From: JBMYRH01 sp049602155
GTDB lineage: Bacteria > Myxococcota_A > UBA9042 > PHBI01 > JBMYRH01
Assembly: GCA_049602155.1 (NCBI GenBank)
Contig: JBMYRH010000011.1
Coordinates: forward strand, 132,298 to 196,297
DNA length: 64,000 bases
Reading direction: 5' to 3'
The translations under genes were made by a program, and so were the position numbers. The notes below the pieces were generated by a model that saw only the letters and a list, made by a program, of their open reading frames with translations, had not been told where the DNA came from and did not search any database. Of the stretch, positions 24,167 to 32,689 are shown one piece after another; the first letter of the stretch is position 1, and each line of letters begins with the position of its first letter.

Positions 24167-26746
24167 TTGCGGCTGAACCTCTTCCTGACCCTCGTCGCCC
24201 TCCTCACCCTCGGCGCCTGCGGAGACACCTCTTCGCCCACCTCTGACGACTCAGACGCGAGCGGCGACGTGAACGGGGCCCCACCCAGTGACGGGACCTC
24301 TGATGCAATCGGCGCTCCGGAGTCGGACGGAGAGATCACGGACGGCGGCGATGAGGAGATCACTGAGAGCAGCTGGTCTTGCGTGGCCATGACAGAGACC
24401 CCCGACTACCTGCAGCAGATCGGGTGTCGTGATGACTTCGAGGCTGTCGCCTCCCTCCCCCTCGACGCCTCTATCCCCGGCGCTCGCTCCACAAAGAGCG
24501 TCGTCGACCGCTTCGATGACAATGCGCTCTACATCCAGAACGCGAACATCTACGCCCTGCACTACGAGTTCTGTACGGAGTACCTCTCTGGCGATGGGCT
24601 GCCCCCCGTCGGCGCGATGGCTCAGTTCAACCAGACGGAGTACTACAGCCCAGATCGGCGCTTCTTGTTGGGCATCCTGACTTGGTACGAGGAGCCTGGG
24701 GTCTGGGTCTACGAGATCGAGCCTTGGGACACGATGACCGCGGAGCTTATCGAAGAGGGCTTTGAGATCATCCGAGCGAACACCTACTTCGGGGACGATC
24801 TCTACTTCCACCCGGCGAGCGAGGCCATCGCCGTCGAGGCGGAGAAGCTCCCCGACTCGGTGCCGATCATCACCACCGATGAGCTCTTCGCCGGGGTCAC
24901 CTACCAGCCGCTCAACCTGGGGACGTCCACAGGCAAGCTCCGGTTCTTGGACAGCAACGGCTTGGCCAACTCGGACCTGAACTACCGCGACATCGTGGTC
25001 CTCGACCACGTGCCCAATGACATCGGCGTGGTCAGCGGGATCATCACAGGCAAACACCAGACACCGCTGAGCCACATCAACGTGCTATCCCAGAACCGAG
25101 GCACGCCGAACATGGCGTTGATCGGCGCCTTCGAAGACGAGACCCTCGCGCCCCTCGACGGGTCGTGGGTCGAGCTCACCGTCGGCGCCTTTGACTGGTC
25201 CATCCGCGAGGTCACGAAAGAGGAGGCCGACGCCTGGTGGGAGGCCAATAAGCCAGAAGCCATCGACGTCCCCCCCTTCGATCTCTCCATCACGGAGATC
25301 AAAGATGTCGATCGCCTCCTCCCCTTTGACGGGGCCAGGAGCGTCGAGAATATCCCCACCGCAGAGGACCTAGAGTCCGCCTTGGCACAGGCCATCCCAG
25401 CCTTTGGAGGCAAAGCCAGCCACTACGCCGGGTTCTCCTACATGGGGGCGCTGGACCAATCACAAACCGACGGCGAGATGAGCATGACCGAGAGCGCGCC
25501 GTGGCAAACGGTTCAGGTGGGCTTAAAAGGCTACCTAGAGCGCTTGGCGGTCCAAGTCAGCTTCCCGGATGGTCCCGTGGAGAGCCTCCCCGTCGGCGTG
25601 CTCCGCGTCTACGAGGGCGCCGGAGTGGATGGCGCGTTGCTGCGCGAGCAGTCCATGAGGATGATCGTCGAGGATGACGGTTGGACCTGGGTGCGCCTCA
25701 TTGACGACCTGAAGGTCAGCAAGGACGACGTGTTGACTCTGCAGCTTGACGTGACCGACGCCGAGGGTGTGGTCTCGGGGGCGCCGGGCGACCTGTACAC
25801 CGAGGGCGCCTCGAGCGATGGGGACGACGTCGACATGGCCTTCAAGACCGTGATCACGAAGGTCCGACACCCCAAGGCCTTCGGGATCCCGATCTACTGG
25901 TACCGCGAGCACATGACCACCAACGGCCTAGACGCGATGGTCGATGAGATGCTCGCAGACCCGGAATTCCAAGGCAGCGCCAGCGTACGAGCGGACCGCC
26001 TCGATGAGCTTCAGGACGCGATCAAAGACGCCCCCATGAACCCCGCCCTCCTCGAGGCGGTGACCGACAAGATGATCCATGACTTTGGGAACATCCGCAT
26101 GCGGTTCCGCTCCTCGACGAACGCCGAGGACCTCGGGGGATTCACAGGGGCCGGGCTCTACACCTCCAAGACCGGCGACCTCAACGACCCGGACAAGCCC
26201 CCCGAGGAGGCCATCAAGAAGGTCTGGGCGAGCATCTGGAACTACAAGGCGTACGACGAACGCCAGTACCGAAGCATCGACCACAAGGCCGTCGGGATGG
26301 CGCTCCTGTGTCACCGCTCATTCCCTGATGAAGAGGCCAACGGCGTCGCGCTGACCGCCAACATCTTCGATACGACGGGGCTTGAGCCTGGGTTTTACAT
26401 CAACGTGCAATACGGCGGCGCCTCCGTTGTGCTCCCGGAGGCCGGGACGACCACAGATCAGATCGTCTACTACTACTACCAGCCTGGCCAACCTCAGATC
26501 TTCTTGAGCCACTCGAACCTCATCCCCGAGGGCGGCGGCGACACCGTCCTCACGAACAGCCAGCTGTACGAGCTCGGGACCGGCCTCGACGCCCTGCATC
26601 AATTCTGGAAGCCCCTCTACGGACCACCGCCTGGTGAGCTGAGCTATTACGCGATGGACGTCGAGTTCAAGTTCGAGGGCCTCCCCGGAGAAGAGCCGGA
26701 GCTCTTCATCAAGCAGGCCCGACCTCACCCCGGTTGGGGGCTCTAG
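24167..26746 (+). CDS. Exported lipoprotein related to phosphoenolpyruvate synthase (PEP/pyruvate-binding domain)
   Basis: 859 residues from TTG 24167; AGGAG lies at 24156-24160. Lipobox LLTLGACGDT. The middle contains a segment resembling the swivelling phosphohistidine domain: SGIITGKHQTPLSHINVLS then NRGTPNMAL. The C-terminal third resembles the PPDK ATP/PEP-binding domain: FGGKASHYAGFS and RMRFRSSTNAEDLGGFTGAG, with the end ELFIKQARPH close to the usual QARP. The order is swapped relative to cytosolic PEP synthase. Because the protein is exported, ATP-dependent catalysis is doubtful; a structural or carbohydrate/phosphate role is possible. Such proteins are known in myxobacteria but not characterised to my knowledge. 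Confidence 0.8.
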   Translation: MRLNLFLTLVALLTLGACGDTSSPTSDDSDASGDVNGAPPSDGTSDAIGAPESDGEITDGGDEEITESSWSCVAMTETPDYLQQIGCRDDFEAVASLPLDASIPGARSTKSVVDRFDDNALYIQNANIYALHYEFCTEYLSGDGLPPVGAMAQFNQTEYYSPDRRFLLGILTWYEEPGVWVYEIEPWDTMTAELIEEGFEIIRANTYFGDDLYFHPASEAIAVEAEKLPDSVPIITTDELFAGVTYQPLNLGTSTGKLRFLDSNGLANSDLNYRDIVVLDHVPNDIGVVSGIITGKHQTPLSHINVLSQNRGTPNMALIGAFEDETLAPLDGSWVELTVGAFDWSIREVTKEEADAWWEANKPEAIDVPPFDLSITEIKDVDRLLPFDGARSVENIPTAEDLESALAQAIPAFGGKASHYAGFSYMGALDQSQTDGEMSMTESAPWQTVQVGLKGYLERLAVQVSFPDGPVESLPVGVLRVYEGAGVDGALLREQSMRMIVEDDGWTWVRLIDDLKVSKDDVLTLQLDVTDAEGVVSGAPGDLYTEGASSDGDDVDMAFKTVITKVRHPKAFGIPIYWYREHMTTNGLDAMVDEMLADPEFQGSASVRADRLDELQDAIKDAPMNPALLEAVTDKMIHDFGNIRMRFRSSTNAEDLGGFTGAGLYTSKTGDLNDPDKPPEEAIKKVWASIWNYKAYDERQYRSIDHKAVGMALLCHRSFPDEEANGVALTANIFDTTGLEPGFYINVQYGGASVVLPEAGTTTDQIVYYYYQPGQPQIFLSHSNLIPEGGGDTVLTNSQLYELGTGLDALHQFWKPLYGPPPGELSYYAMDVEFKFEGLPGEEPELFIKQARPHPGWGL

Positions 26747-26797
26747 GCGCCCCCTCCAAGTATGCTCATCCACTCTTCGAACCTCCCAAGGACCTCC

Positions 26798-27970
26798 ATG
26801 CGACGCTCTCTACCATTGGCGCTCATCCTGTGCCTGACCATCGGCTGCGGCGATGACACCGCCGCCACCGCCGACGACACCTCCTCGACCACGACGGAGC
26901 CCACCACCGAGACCGACAGCGGCGCCTCTGGCGCGATCGAGGACGTCGTCACCGCAGAGGATGCCGGCCCTGGAGATGAGGTTGAGGGGGACACTGAAGT
27001 GCCGACTGAGTCGGACAGCGTCGCCGAGGCTGACACCACGCCGACCGACCCCGTCGAGCCCGATCCGAATGACAACCACGGGCACAGCCTGTCACCGACC
27101 GCGACCTACGGCGAGGCCTGCACCCAGAACTCCCGAATCGGGCACTTCCAGGTCACGCACGATGAGTTCTACGCTGCCGTCACAGGGACGGTCGCCTCTG
27201 GGGTCATCCCGTTGACCATCCTCCAGCCTGTGCTTGAGAGCGGTGACTGCACCATGTTGCAGAAGGTGAACCCCTTCTGCGATCCCCCGTGCGGTGGCGG
27301 TGACCTCTGTGATCACAGCGGCGGCTGCATCCCCTACCCCGCCAACCAAAACCTCGGCAACGTGTCCGTGTCTGGGCTCCTGAAGGACCCGCTGGTCATG
27401 GAGCCCAACGCGAGCGACTACTACACCGACGTCGCCGTCCCCTTCCCGCTCTTCGACCCGAGCGCTCAGATCGACCTCGTCGCCGAGGGCAACGAGCTAG
27501 ACGGCTTCGCGCTCCGCGCTTGGGGCGTCCCGAACGTGATGCTCCCGGTCGACCCCAGCACCAATGAGACGGTCATCTGGGAGATGGAGGCCGGCATGCC
27601 GCTGACCGTGGAGTGGGACGCTGAGCCCGGCCCTTGGCGCATGATCGTCAGCCTCAACGTGGACCAGCATGGCAACTCCCCGGTCACGATGTTCTGCAAC
27701 GTCGAGGACAACGGGAGCGTCGTCATCGGCGCCGAGCTCATCGACACGCTGCTCGGGTACGGCGTCAGCGGCTTCGCCACCGCAGACTTCCGCCGGACGA
27801 CCGTCGACTCCCTGCAACTCGGGGACACCGGCTGCGTCCAGATGAGCGTGGAGAGCTTGATGCTCGGCCGCCTCACCGTGGCAGGGCACGTCCCCTGCAA
27901 ATTCGACCCGGACTGCCCCGACGGCTACGTCTGCGAGATGGCCATCGAGACCTGCGTGGAGGACAAATAA
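26798..27970 (+). CDS. Hypothetical lipoprotein with Asp/Glu/Thr linker
   Basis: 390 residues from ATG 26798, with AAGGA six bases upstream. Lipobox LALILCLTIGCGDD; a Thr/Glu/Asp linker to about residue 90; then a domain with paired Cys motifs (CDPPCGGGDLCDHSGGC) and a beta-rich C-terminal part ending in CKFDPDCPDGYVCE, a small disulfide knot frequent in myxobacterial surface proteins. No family is recognised. It lies 51 bases after the PEP-synthase-like gene and ends three bases before the next start, so all three are probably expressed together. Confidence 0.7.
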   Translation: MRRSLPLALILCLTIGCGDDTAATADDTSSTTTEPTTETDSGASGAIEDVVTAEDAGPGDEVEGDTEVPTESDSVAEADTTPTDPVEPDPNDNHGHSLSPTATYGEACTQNSRIGHFQVTHDEFYAAVTGTVASGVIPLTILQPVLESGDCTMLQKVNPFCDPPCGGGDLCDHSGGCIPYPANQNLGNVSVSGLLKDPLVMEPNASDYYTDVAVPFPLFDPSAQIDLVAEGNELDGFALRAWGVPNVMLPVDPSTNETVIWEMEAGMPLTVEWDAEPGPWRMIVSLNVDQHGNSPVTMFCNVEDNGSVVIGAELIDTLLGYGVSGFATADFRRTTVDSLQLGDTGCVQMSVESLMLGRLTVAGHVPCKFDPDCPDGYVCEMAIETCVEDK

Positions 27971-27973
27971 ATC

Positions 27974-30400
27974 GTGTGGCGGCTGACGTTGATACTGGCC
28001 CTGCTGACCCTGGCACCGAGCGCCCTCGCGGCGCCTGACATCACGGTCTGCAAAGGTGCCCTAGAGCCAAGCCTCGAGGGCGGCTGTGAGGGCATCGACT
28101 ACACCGGCTGCTGTGACCTGAGCGGCCGCGCGATTTGGTGCGATAAGGGAGACCTCTATTGCGTCGACTGCGCGGACGGCTTCGAGTTCTGCGGCTGGAA
28201 CACGCTGGGCTATTACGATTGCGGTCAGGCTCAAGGGAGCGCGGACCCCACGGGCAGCGCACCCGCCTCATGTGACCCCTGCCCAGCTGAGTGCGCAGGT
28301 GACGCCGCCTGCAGCCCGACCTGCACGGGCCTGTGCGGGACATGCAGCGGCGACGCGGTATGCCTCAGCTCTGGGGCTTGCTACAGCGACCAATGCGGCA
28401 GCAAAGAGTGCGGCACCGATCCCCAAGGGGTCGACTGTGGTCAGTGCGGCCCAGGCACCACGTGCGTCGAGGGGGTCTGGCAGTGCCTTGAGATCCCAGC
28501 GCCCTGTCAGTCCAAGGCGAGCCCAGGCTGTGACGGGTGCGGCTGTGAGTCCTGCGTCTGCGACCTCTACCCGAGCTGCTGCACCCAGAGCTGGGACCTC
28601 TTCTGCGCCTCGGCCTGCGAGCTGGCCTGCGGTGAGTCCTGCGACCCCTGTCCGCCCAGCCCGAGCTGCGACGGGATCGACTGCGGAAGCTACTGCGGCG
28701 TGGACTGTGGCAACTGCGCCGACGGCGAGCTCTGCCTGGACTTCAGCTGCTGCAAACCGAGCTGCGACGGCAAGAGCTGCGGCGATGACGGCTGCGGTGG
28801 CTCCTGCGGAGGATGCACAGGCAATGACGTCTGCGTCGATGGCGAGTGTGCGCCCTGCCCGGCGAGCTGTGACGGCAAGGTCTGCGGCGATGACGGGTGC
28901 GGCGGCTCCTGCGGTGACTGTGCCGAAGGCAGCTACTGCGTCAGCGGCGTGTGCAGCATCAGCGCCTGCGACGGGCGCTGTGAGAGCGGCGACGTCAGCT
29001 GTGGTGAAGACTGCACCTGCTCGTGCAACGCCTCCTGCTTCGAGTTCGGAGACTGCTGCCCGGGGCTCTGTGATGTCTGCGGCGCGTCCTTCCCCGACAA
29101 CTGCTGCGTCCCTGATTGTGACGGCAAGACCTGCGGTGCCGATGGATGCGGAGGCTCTTGCGGCGGGTGCCCGCCCGGGCAGCTCTGCGACGCTGCCTTC
29201 TTCCTGTGCATTGACTGCACCCCCGATTGCTTCGGTAAGAGCTGCGGCGACGACGGGTGCGGCAGCTCCTGTGGCGCCTGCGACGCGGGCTTGGAGTGTA
29301 ACGACGCGGGCCAATGCCAAGCCTGCGAACCGGCCTGTGAAGGCAAGGCCTGCGGCGACGATGGATGCGGAAGTACCTGCGGCACCTGCGAGTCAGGGAC
29401 GCTCTGCCTCGAGGGCAGCTGCGCACCGCTCCTGTGTGAGGCGCAATGCGGCAAAGAGGAGGTCGCCTCCACGACAGGTGAGACCTGCTCGTGTAGCCCC
29501 TTCTGCCTGGGCGAGGAGAACTGCTGCGCTGGGTTCTGCGAGAGCTGCGGAGAGGACTACGCCTCTCTCTGCTGCGCCCCTCAGTGCGACGGGCGCGAGT
29601 GCGGCGATGACGGGTGCTGGGGCTCTTGCGGCGCGTGCAAGGTCAACCAGAGCTGCATTGAGGGCATCTGCGTGACCTGCCAACCCGACTGCTTGAACAA
29701 GGGCTGTGGACCCGACGGCTGCGGCGGATCTTGCGGCTCTTGCAGCGCCGGCTTCGAATGCGAAGGAGGCTACTGCGTCGTCTGTGAGCCTGATTGTGTG
29801 GGCAAGACCTGTGGACCGGATGGGTGCGGCGGTTCCTGTGGCTCTTGCAGCGCAGGGACCCTGTGTGAAGGAAACGACTGCGTCGACTGCGAGCCCGTCT
29901 GTGAGGGCTTGGAGTGCGGTGATGACAGCTGCGGCGGCTTCTGCAACAACATCAGCGAGACCCCCGACTGCCTCGACAATATCCTGACGTGGTGTGACGC
30001 GGGTCGCACCATGACCATCGACTGCGGCGCCTACAATCAAAACTGCGTCCTGCATGAGCTCGAGGGCCACCGATGCCTCCCTATCGAGTCTTGCGAGGCG
30101 ACCTGCGCGGGTAAGAACTGCGGCGCCAACGGGTGTGGCGGCTTCTGCGGCAGCTGCGCGACCGGCGAGGTCTGCGACGATGGTGTCTGCACCGGGGTCG
30201 GGGAGATCGCCTCTGACGTGGAGGAGTCCCCAGACACTTGGGTCGAGTTAGAGGTCCCCGAGGTGGAGGCCCCTGCACCGACAGACGACTCCTCAGGGTG
30301 CCAAGCTCCCGCCTCCGGTCCAATCCACTGGGCCTTCGTCGCCGCTCTCTGCGCCTTCACCCTGTGGCGAAGGCGACGACACTTGGCTCAATCCAAGTAG
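27974..30400 (+). CDS. Very Cys-rich surface protein with somatomedin-B-like modules and C-terminal anchor
   Basis: 808 residues from GTG 27974. Signal peptide ends PSALAAPD. Most of the protein is a repeat of the form CxGKxCGxDGCGGSCGxC, with at least ten copies. Two modules match the somatomedin-B pattern (GDCCPGLCDVC and ENCCAGFCESC, each preceded by paired Cys), and one module has the motif CVCDLYPSCC then WDLFC. The C-terminus (IHWAFVAALCAFTLW then RRRRH) is a MYXO-CTERM-like anchor. It is probably a rigid, disulfide-rich cell-surface or outer-membrane protein, a plausible load on the envelope oxidoreductases in this window. It converges with, and overlaps by 13 bases, the kinase gene. 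Confidence 0.8.
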   Translation: MWRLTLILALLTLAPSALAAPDITVCKGALEPSLEGGCEGIDYTGCCDLSGRAIWCDKGDLYCVDCADGFEFCGWNTLGYYDCGQAQGSADPTGSAPASCDPCPAECAGDAACSPTCTGLCGTCSGDAVCLSSGACYSDQCGSKECGTDPQGVDCGQCGPGTTCVEGVWQCLEIPAPCQSKASPGCDGCGCESCVCDLYPSCCTQSWDLFCASACELACGESCDPCPPSPSCDGIDCGSYCGVDCGNCADGELCLDFSCCKPSCDGKSCGDDGCGGSCGGCTGNDVCVDGECAPCPASCDGKVCGDDGCGGSCGDCAEGSYCVSGVCSISACDGRCESGDVSCGEDCTCSCNASCFEFGDCCPGLCDVCGASFPDNCCVPDCDGKTCGADGCGGSCGGCPPGQLCDAAFFLCIDCTPDCFGKSCGDDGCGSSCGACDAGLECNDAGQCQACEPACEGKACGDDGCGSTCGTCESGTLCLEGSCAPLLCEAQCGKEEVASTTGETCSCSPFCLGEENCCAGFCESCGEDYASLCCAPQCDGRECGDDGCWGSCGACKVNQSCIEGICVTCQPDCLNKGCGPDGCGGSCGSCSAGFECEGGYCVVCEPDCVGKTCGPDGCGGSCGSCSAGTLCEGNDCVDCEPVCEGLECGDDSCGGFCNNISETPDCLDNILTWCDAGRTMTIDCGAYNQNCVLHELEGHRCLPIESCEATCAGKNCGANGCGGFCGSCATGEVCDDGVCTGVGEIASDVEESPDTWVELEVPEVEAPAPTDDSSGCQAPASGPIHWAFVAALCAFTLWRRRRHLAQSK

Positions 30401-32247
30401 TCGTCGAGCCGCGACGCAGGCTTCTTCTTCGGCTTAGGGGCATCCTTCGGGGCCGCCGCCTTGGGCTTGGACGTGCGCTTGTTCCGCTGGGCCCGGGCCT
30501 TGCTCTTCGCCTTGCTCTTCGCCTTGCTCTTCGCTTTCGCTGGCTTGGCCGGCGCGTTCGAGACGAGGCTCTCTTTGATGAGCTGGTTCTTCGAGGGCGT
30601 GAACTCTACGACCTTGGCTTCATAGCCAGCCTTGGTCAGCAAGAGCTGCGCCGCGGCGTCGCCCTTGGTCAGGGTCACCATCGTCGGTGTGGTCCCCACA
30701 AGCTCACCGTCATGGCGGATCTCAACGCCGTCAGGGACGGTCACGACGCTCACTGAGACCTTCTCCACCGCCTTCGGGGCGGGGGCAGCCACCGGGACCA
30801 TCGCAGGCTTTGCGGCAGCCTTAGAATCGACAACAGGTTGAGTCACCACGGGCGCGGTCGGTGCAGCGGTCGGGGTCGCAGCGGCGGGGGTCACCGGAGG
30901 CTGAGGCGCCTTGTCGGCGGCTCCTCCGGACATCGCGAACCATGCGCCGGCGCCAACCACCGCGAGCACCACGGCTGCGATGGCGGGCATCATCCCGCTC
31001 TTGGGTGCCTTCTGTGGGACCACGGTCGCCGTCACCTGATCTAGGACGGCGCCGGTCCCCATGGCGGTATGCGCCGACGAGCTCAGCACTGGGTTCGCTT
31101 CGGGGGTGAGGACTGCGGCTCCGGCGACGGTCTGGTCGAAGCCGCCTGCCGTCAAGCTGGGGTCCGAGGGGAGCGCGGCGGCGGTGGCACCGCCTCCGGA
31201 GACGATCGGCTGTGAATAGGGCGATGTCGTGTTCGGCATCACGTTCGGGTGACCCGCGATGGTCGCGTGATCTGTCGCTGTGTCCTCTTTGCCGGCGATG
31301 GCGAGCTCAAGGCCACGCCGGAACGCTGAGGCGTCCGCTGGGCGATGGACGGGATCTTTCATCAAGCAGCGCCCGACGAAATTGCTCACAGCGCCTGGAA
31401 GCTCAGGGAGCATCGTGGCCAACGGTGGCGGGTTGTGCATCACGTGCTGCTGCATCACCACAAAGGGCGTGTCGCCTTTGAAGGGTGACTCGCCGCTGAG
31501 CATCTCGTAGACCATCACGCCGAGGGCGTAGACATCGGCGCGGGCGTCGACCGTGCGCCCTGTGACCGCCTCGGGGGACATGTACGCCGGGGTGCCTGCC
31601 ACGGTGCCGGTCGCCGTGAGTGCGCCGCCGTCATTGAGCTCTTGGGCCCGAGCGATCCCAAAGTCTAGGACCTTGACGAACTCGGCCCCCTTGCTGCGCG
31701 CCGCGAGGAGCACGTTCTCTGGCTTGAGGTCGCGGTGAACGATCCCTTGCTCGTGCGCTTCAGCGAGCGACTCGCCGATCTGGTCGATGATGTTGACCGT
31801 GTCGCTTAGCGACAACGGGCCTTCCGTGTCGAGCTTCGCGCGCAGGGTGCGCCCCGCGAGGAACTCCATCGCGATGAAGAGGTGACCATCGTCGGTCTGA
31901 CCGAAGTCGTAGATCGTGACGGTGTGATCATTTATCAGACGGCTCGTGGCCTTGGCCTCGAGCAAAAATCGACGCGCAGCGAGCGTGTCGTCCGCTGTGT
32001 CTTTCCGGAGGATCTTGATCGCCACGTCGCGATCGACCGAGAGCTGGCGTGCCAGATAGACCGACCCCATGCCCCCAGCGCCGAGCATCTCGGTGACCTT
32101 GAAGCGCCCGCCGATGGTCGTCCCGATAAAGGGATCCCCCTGATCACGCAGCTCTAGTGTCGCGCCGTCGATGGGGCATGTATCCATCCCGGCCTCGTCG
32201 TAGATGCCGCCACATAACGGGCACCATTTCAGAGCTTCGCTTTCGAT
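30388..32247 (-). CDS. Ser/Thr protein kinase with zinc ribbon and PEGA domain; probable ATC start
   Basis: Kinase motifs: LGAGGMGSVYLARQ, VAIKILRK, HRDLKPENVLL, LDFGIARA and GTPAYMSPEA, all catalytic residues present. A single helix (IAAVVLAVVGAGAWFAM) precedes a PEGA domain (VTVPDGVEIRHDGELVGTTP) and a Lys/Ala-rich tail. The only ATG (32187) would cut a zinc ribbon in half: reading upstream in frame gives LKWCPLCGGIYDEAG before the ATG, pairing with TCPIDG after it. The sole codon in range of the strong GGAGG at 32260-32256 is ATC at 32247-32245, eight bases away. A start at ATC, 619 residues, is proposed; a 599-residue product from the ATG is the conventional call. Confidence 0.75.
   Translation of the reverse strand: MESEALKWCPLCGGIYDEAGMDTCPIDGATLELRDQGDPFIGTTIGGRFKVTEMLGAGGMGSVYLARQLSVDRDVAIKILRKDTADDTLAARRFLLEAKATSRLINDHTVTIYDFGQTDDGHLFIAMEFLAGRTLRAKLDTEGPLSLSDTVNIIDQIGESLAEAHEQGIVHRDLKPENVLLAARSKGAEFVKVLDFGIARAQELNDGGALTATGTVAGTPAYMSPEAVTGRTVDARADVYALGVMVYEMLSGESPFKGDTPFVVMQQHVMHNPPPLATMLPELPGAVSNFVGRCLMKDPVHRPADASAFRRGLELAIAGKEDTATDHATIAGHPNVMPNTTSPYSQPIVSGGGATAAALPSDPSLTAGGFDQTVAGAAVLTPEANPVLSSSAHTAMGTGAVLDQVTATVVPQKAPKSGMMPAIAAVVLAVVGAGAWFAMSGGAADKAPQPPVTPAAATPTAAPTAPVVTQPVVDSKAAAKPAMVPVAAPAPKAVEKVSVSVVTVPDGVEIRHDGELVGTTPTMVTLTKGDAAAQLLLTKAGYEAKVVEFTPSKNQLIKESLVSNAPAKPAKAKSKAKSKAKSKARAQRNKRTSKPKAAAPKDAPKPKKKPASRLDDYLD
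30497..30532 (-). repeat. Three copies of a 12-bp repeat
   Basis: GCCTTGCTCTTC is repeated three times in tandem and encodes the KSKAKSKAKSKA part of the kinase's basic tail. Such tails often contact nucleic acid or acidic partners; the copy number may vary by slippage. Confidence 0.85.
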
Positions 32248-32548
32248 GGGGGACTCCTCCGGATAGTCTTCCCGTTAACGATACTCTACACACGCGTACG
32301 GGCACCCTGCAAGATCCTGCGCCGGCGCGCCGGAGACACGCCGACCCGCTCAGCCTCGGGCGACAGGTCATCAGCCGACGGCCATACGCGAACTTCATCC
32401 GACATGTCCCTCATTCACCGAGAGCGCACCGCCGAAAAGAGACATCAAAAGCACAGGTGTGAACTTTTTCTACAAAAACACCATGTCGAGCGAGGCGCGA
32501 CATCGACCTATCTGCACGAATTGACAAGTATTCGACGAGGTTCATGAC

Positions 32549-32566
32549 TTGGCACAAACTCTGCTA
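32549..32566 (+). promoter_or_regulatory. Sigma-54-type promoter candidate in the 442-base divergent gap
   Basis: TTGGCAC-aaact-CTGCTA: GG at 32551-32552 and GC at 32563-32564 are separated by exactly 10 bases, the hallmark of -24/-12 promoters. It lies 125 bases before the Cys-rich gene at 32690. The rest of the gap 32248-32689 holds an AT-rich stretch near 32460-32520 and a TTGACA at 32521-32526 without a convincing -10. No other gene is seen in the gap. Confidence 0.5.
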
Positions 32567-32689
32567 GTACTCACTGCATACAGCGAGCCTTTGAGCTTCG
32601 CGCACCGACCGGGAGGGGCCATGACGGGGACACAGCTTGCGCCTTCACGCGGACGCAATCGACACAATCAGACCACAGGAGAAGAGACC

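Noticed and set aside
28268..29675. Long reading frames on both strands in the Cys-rich region
   Set aside because: Shadows of the CGxDGCGGSCG repeat gene; no biological start sites or motifs.
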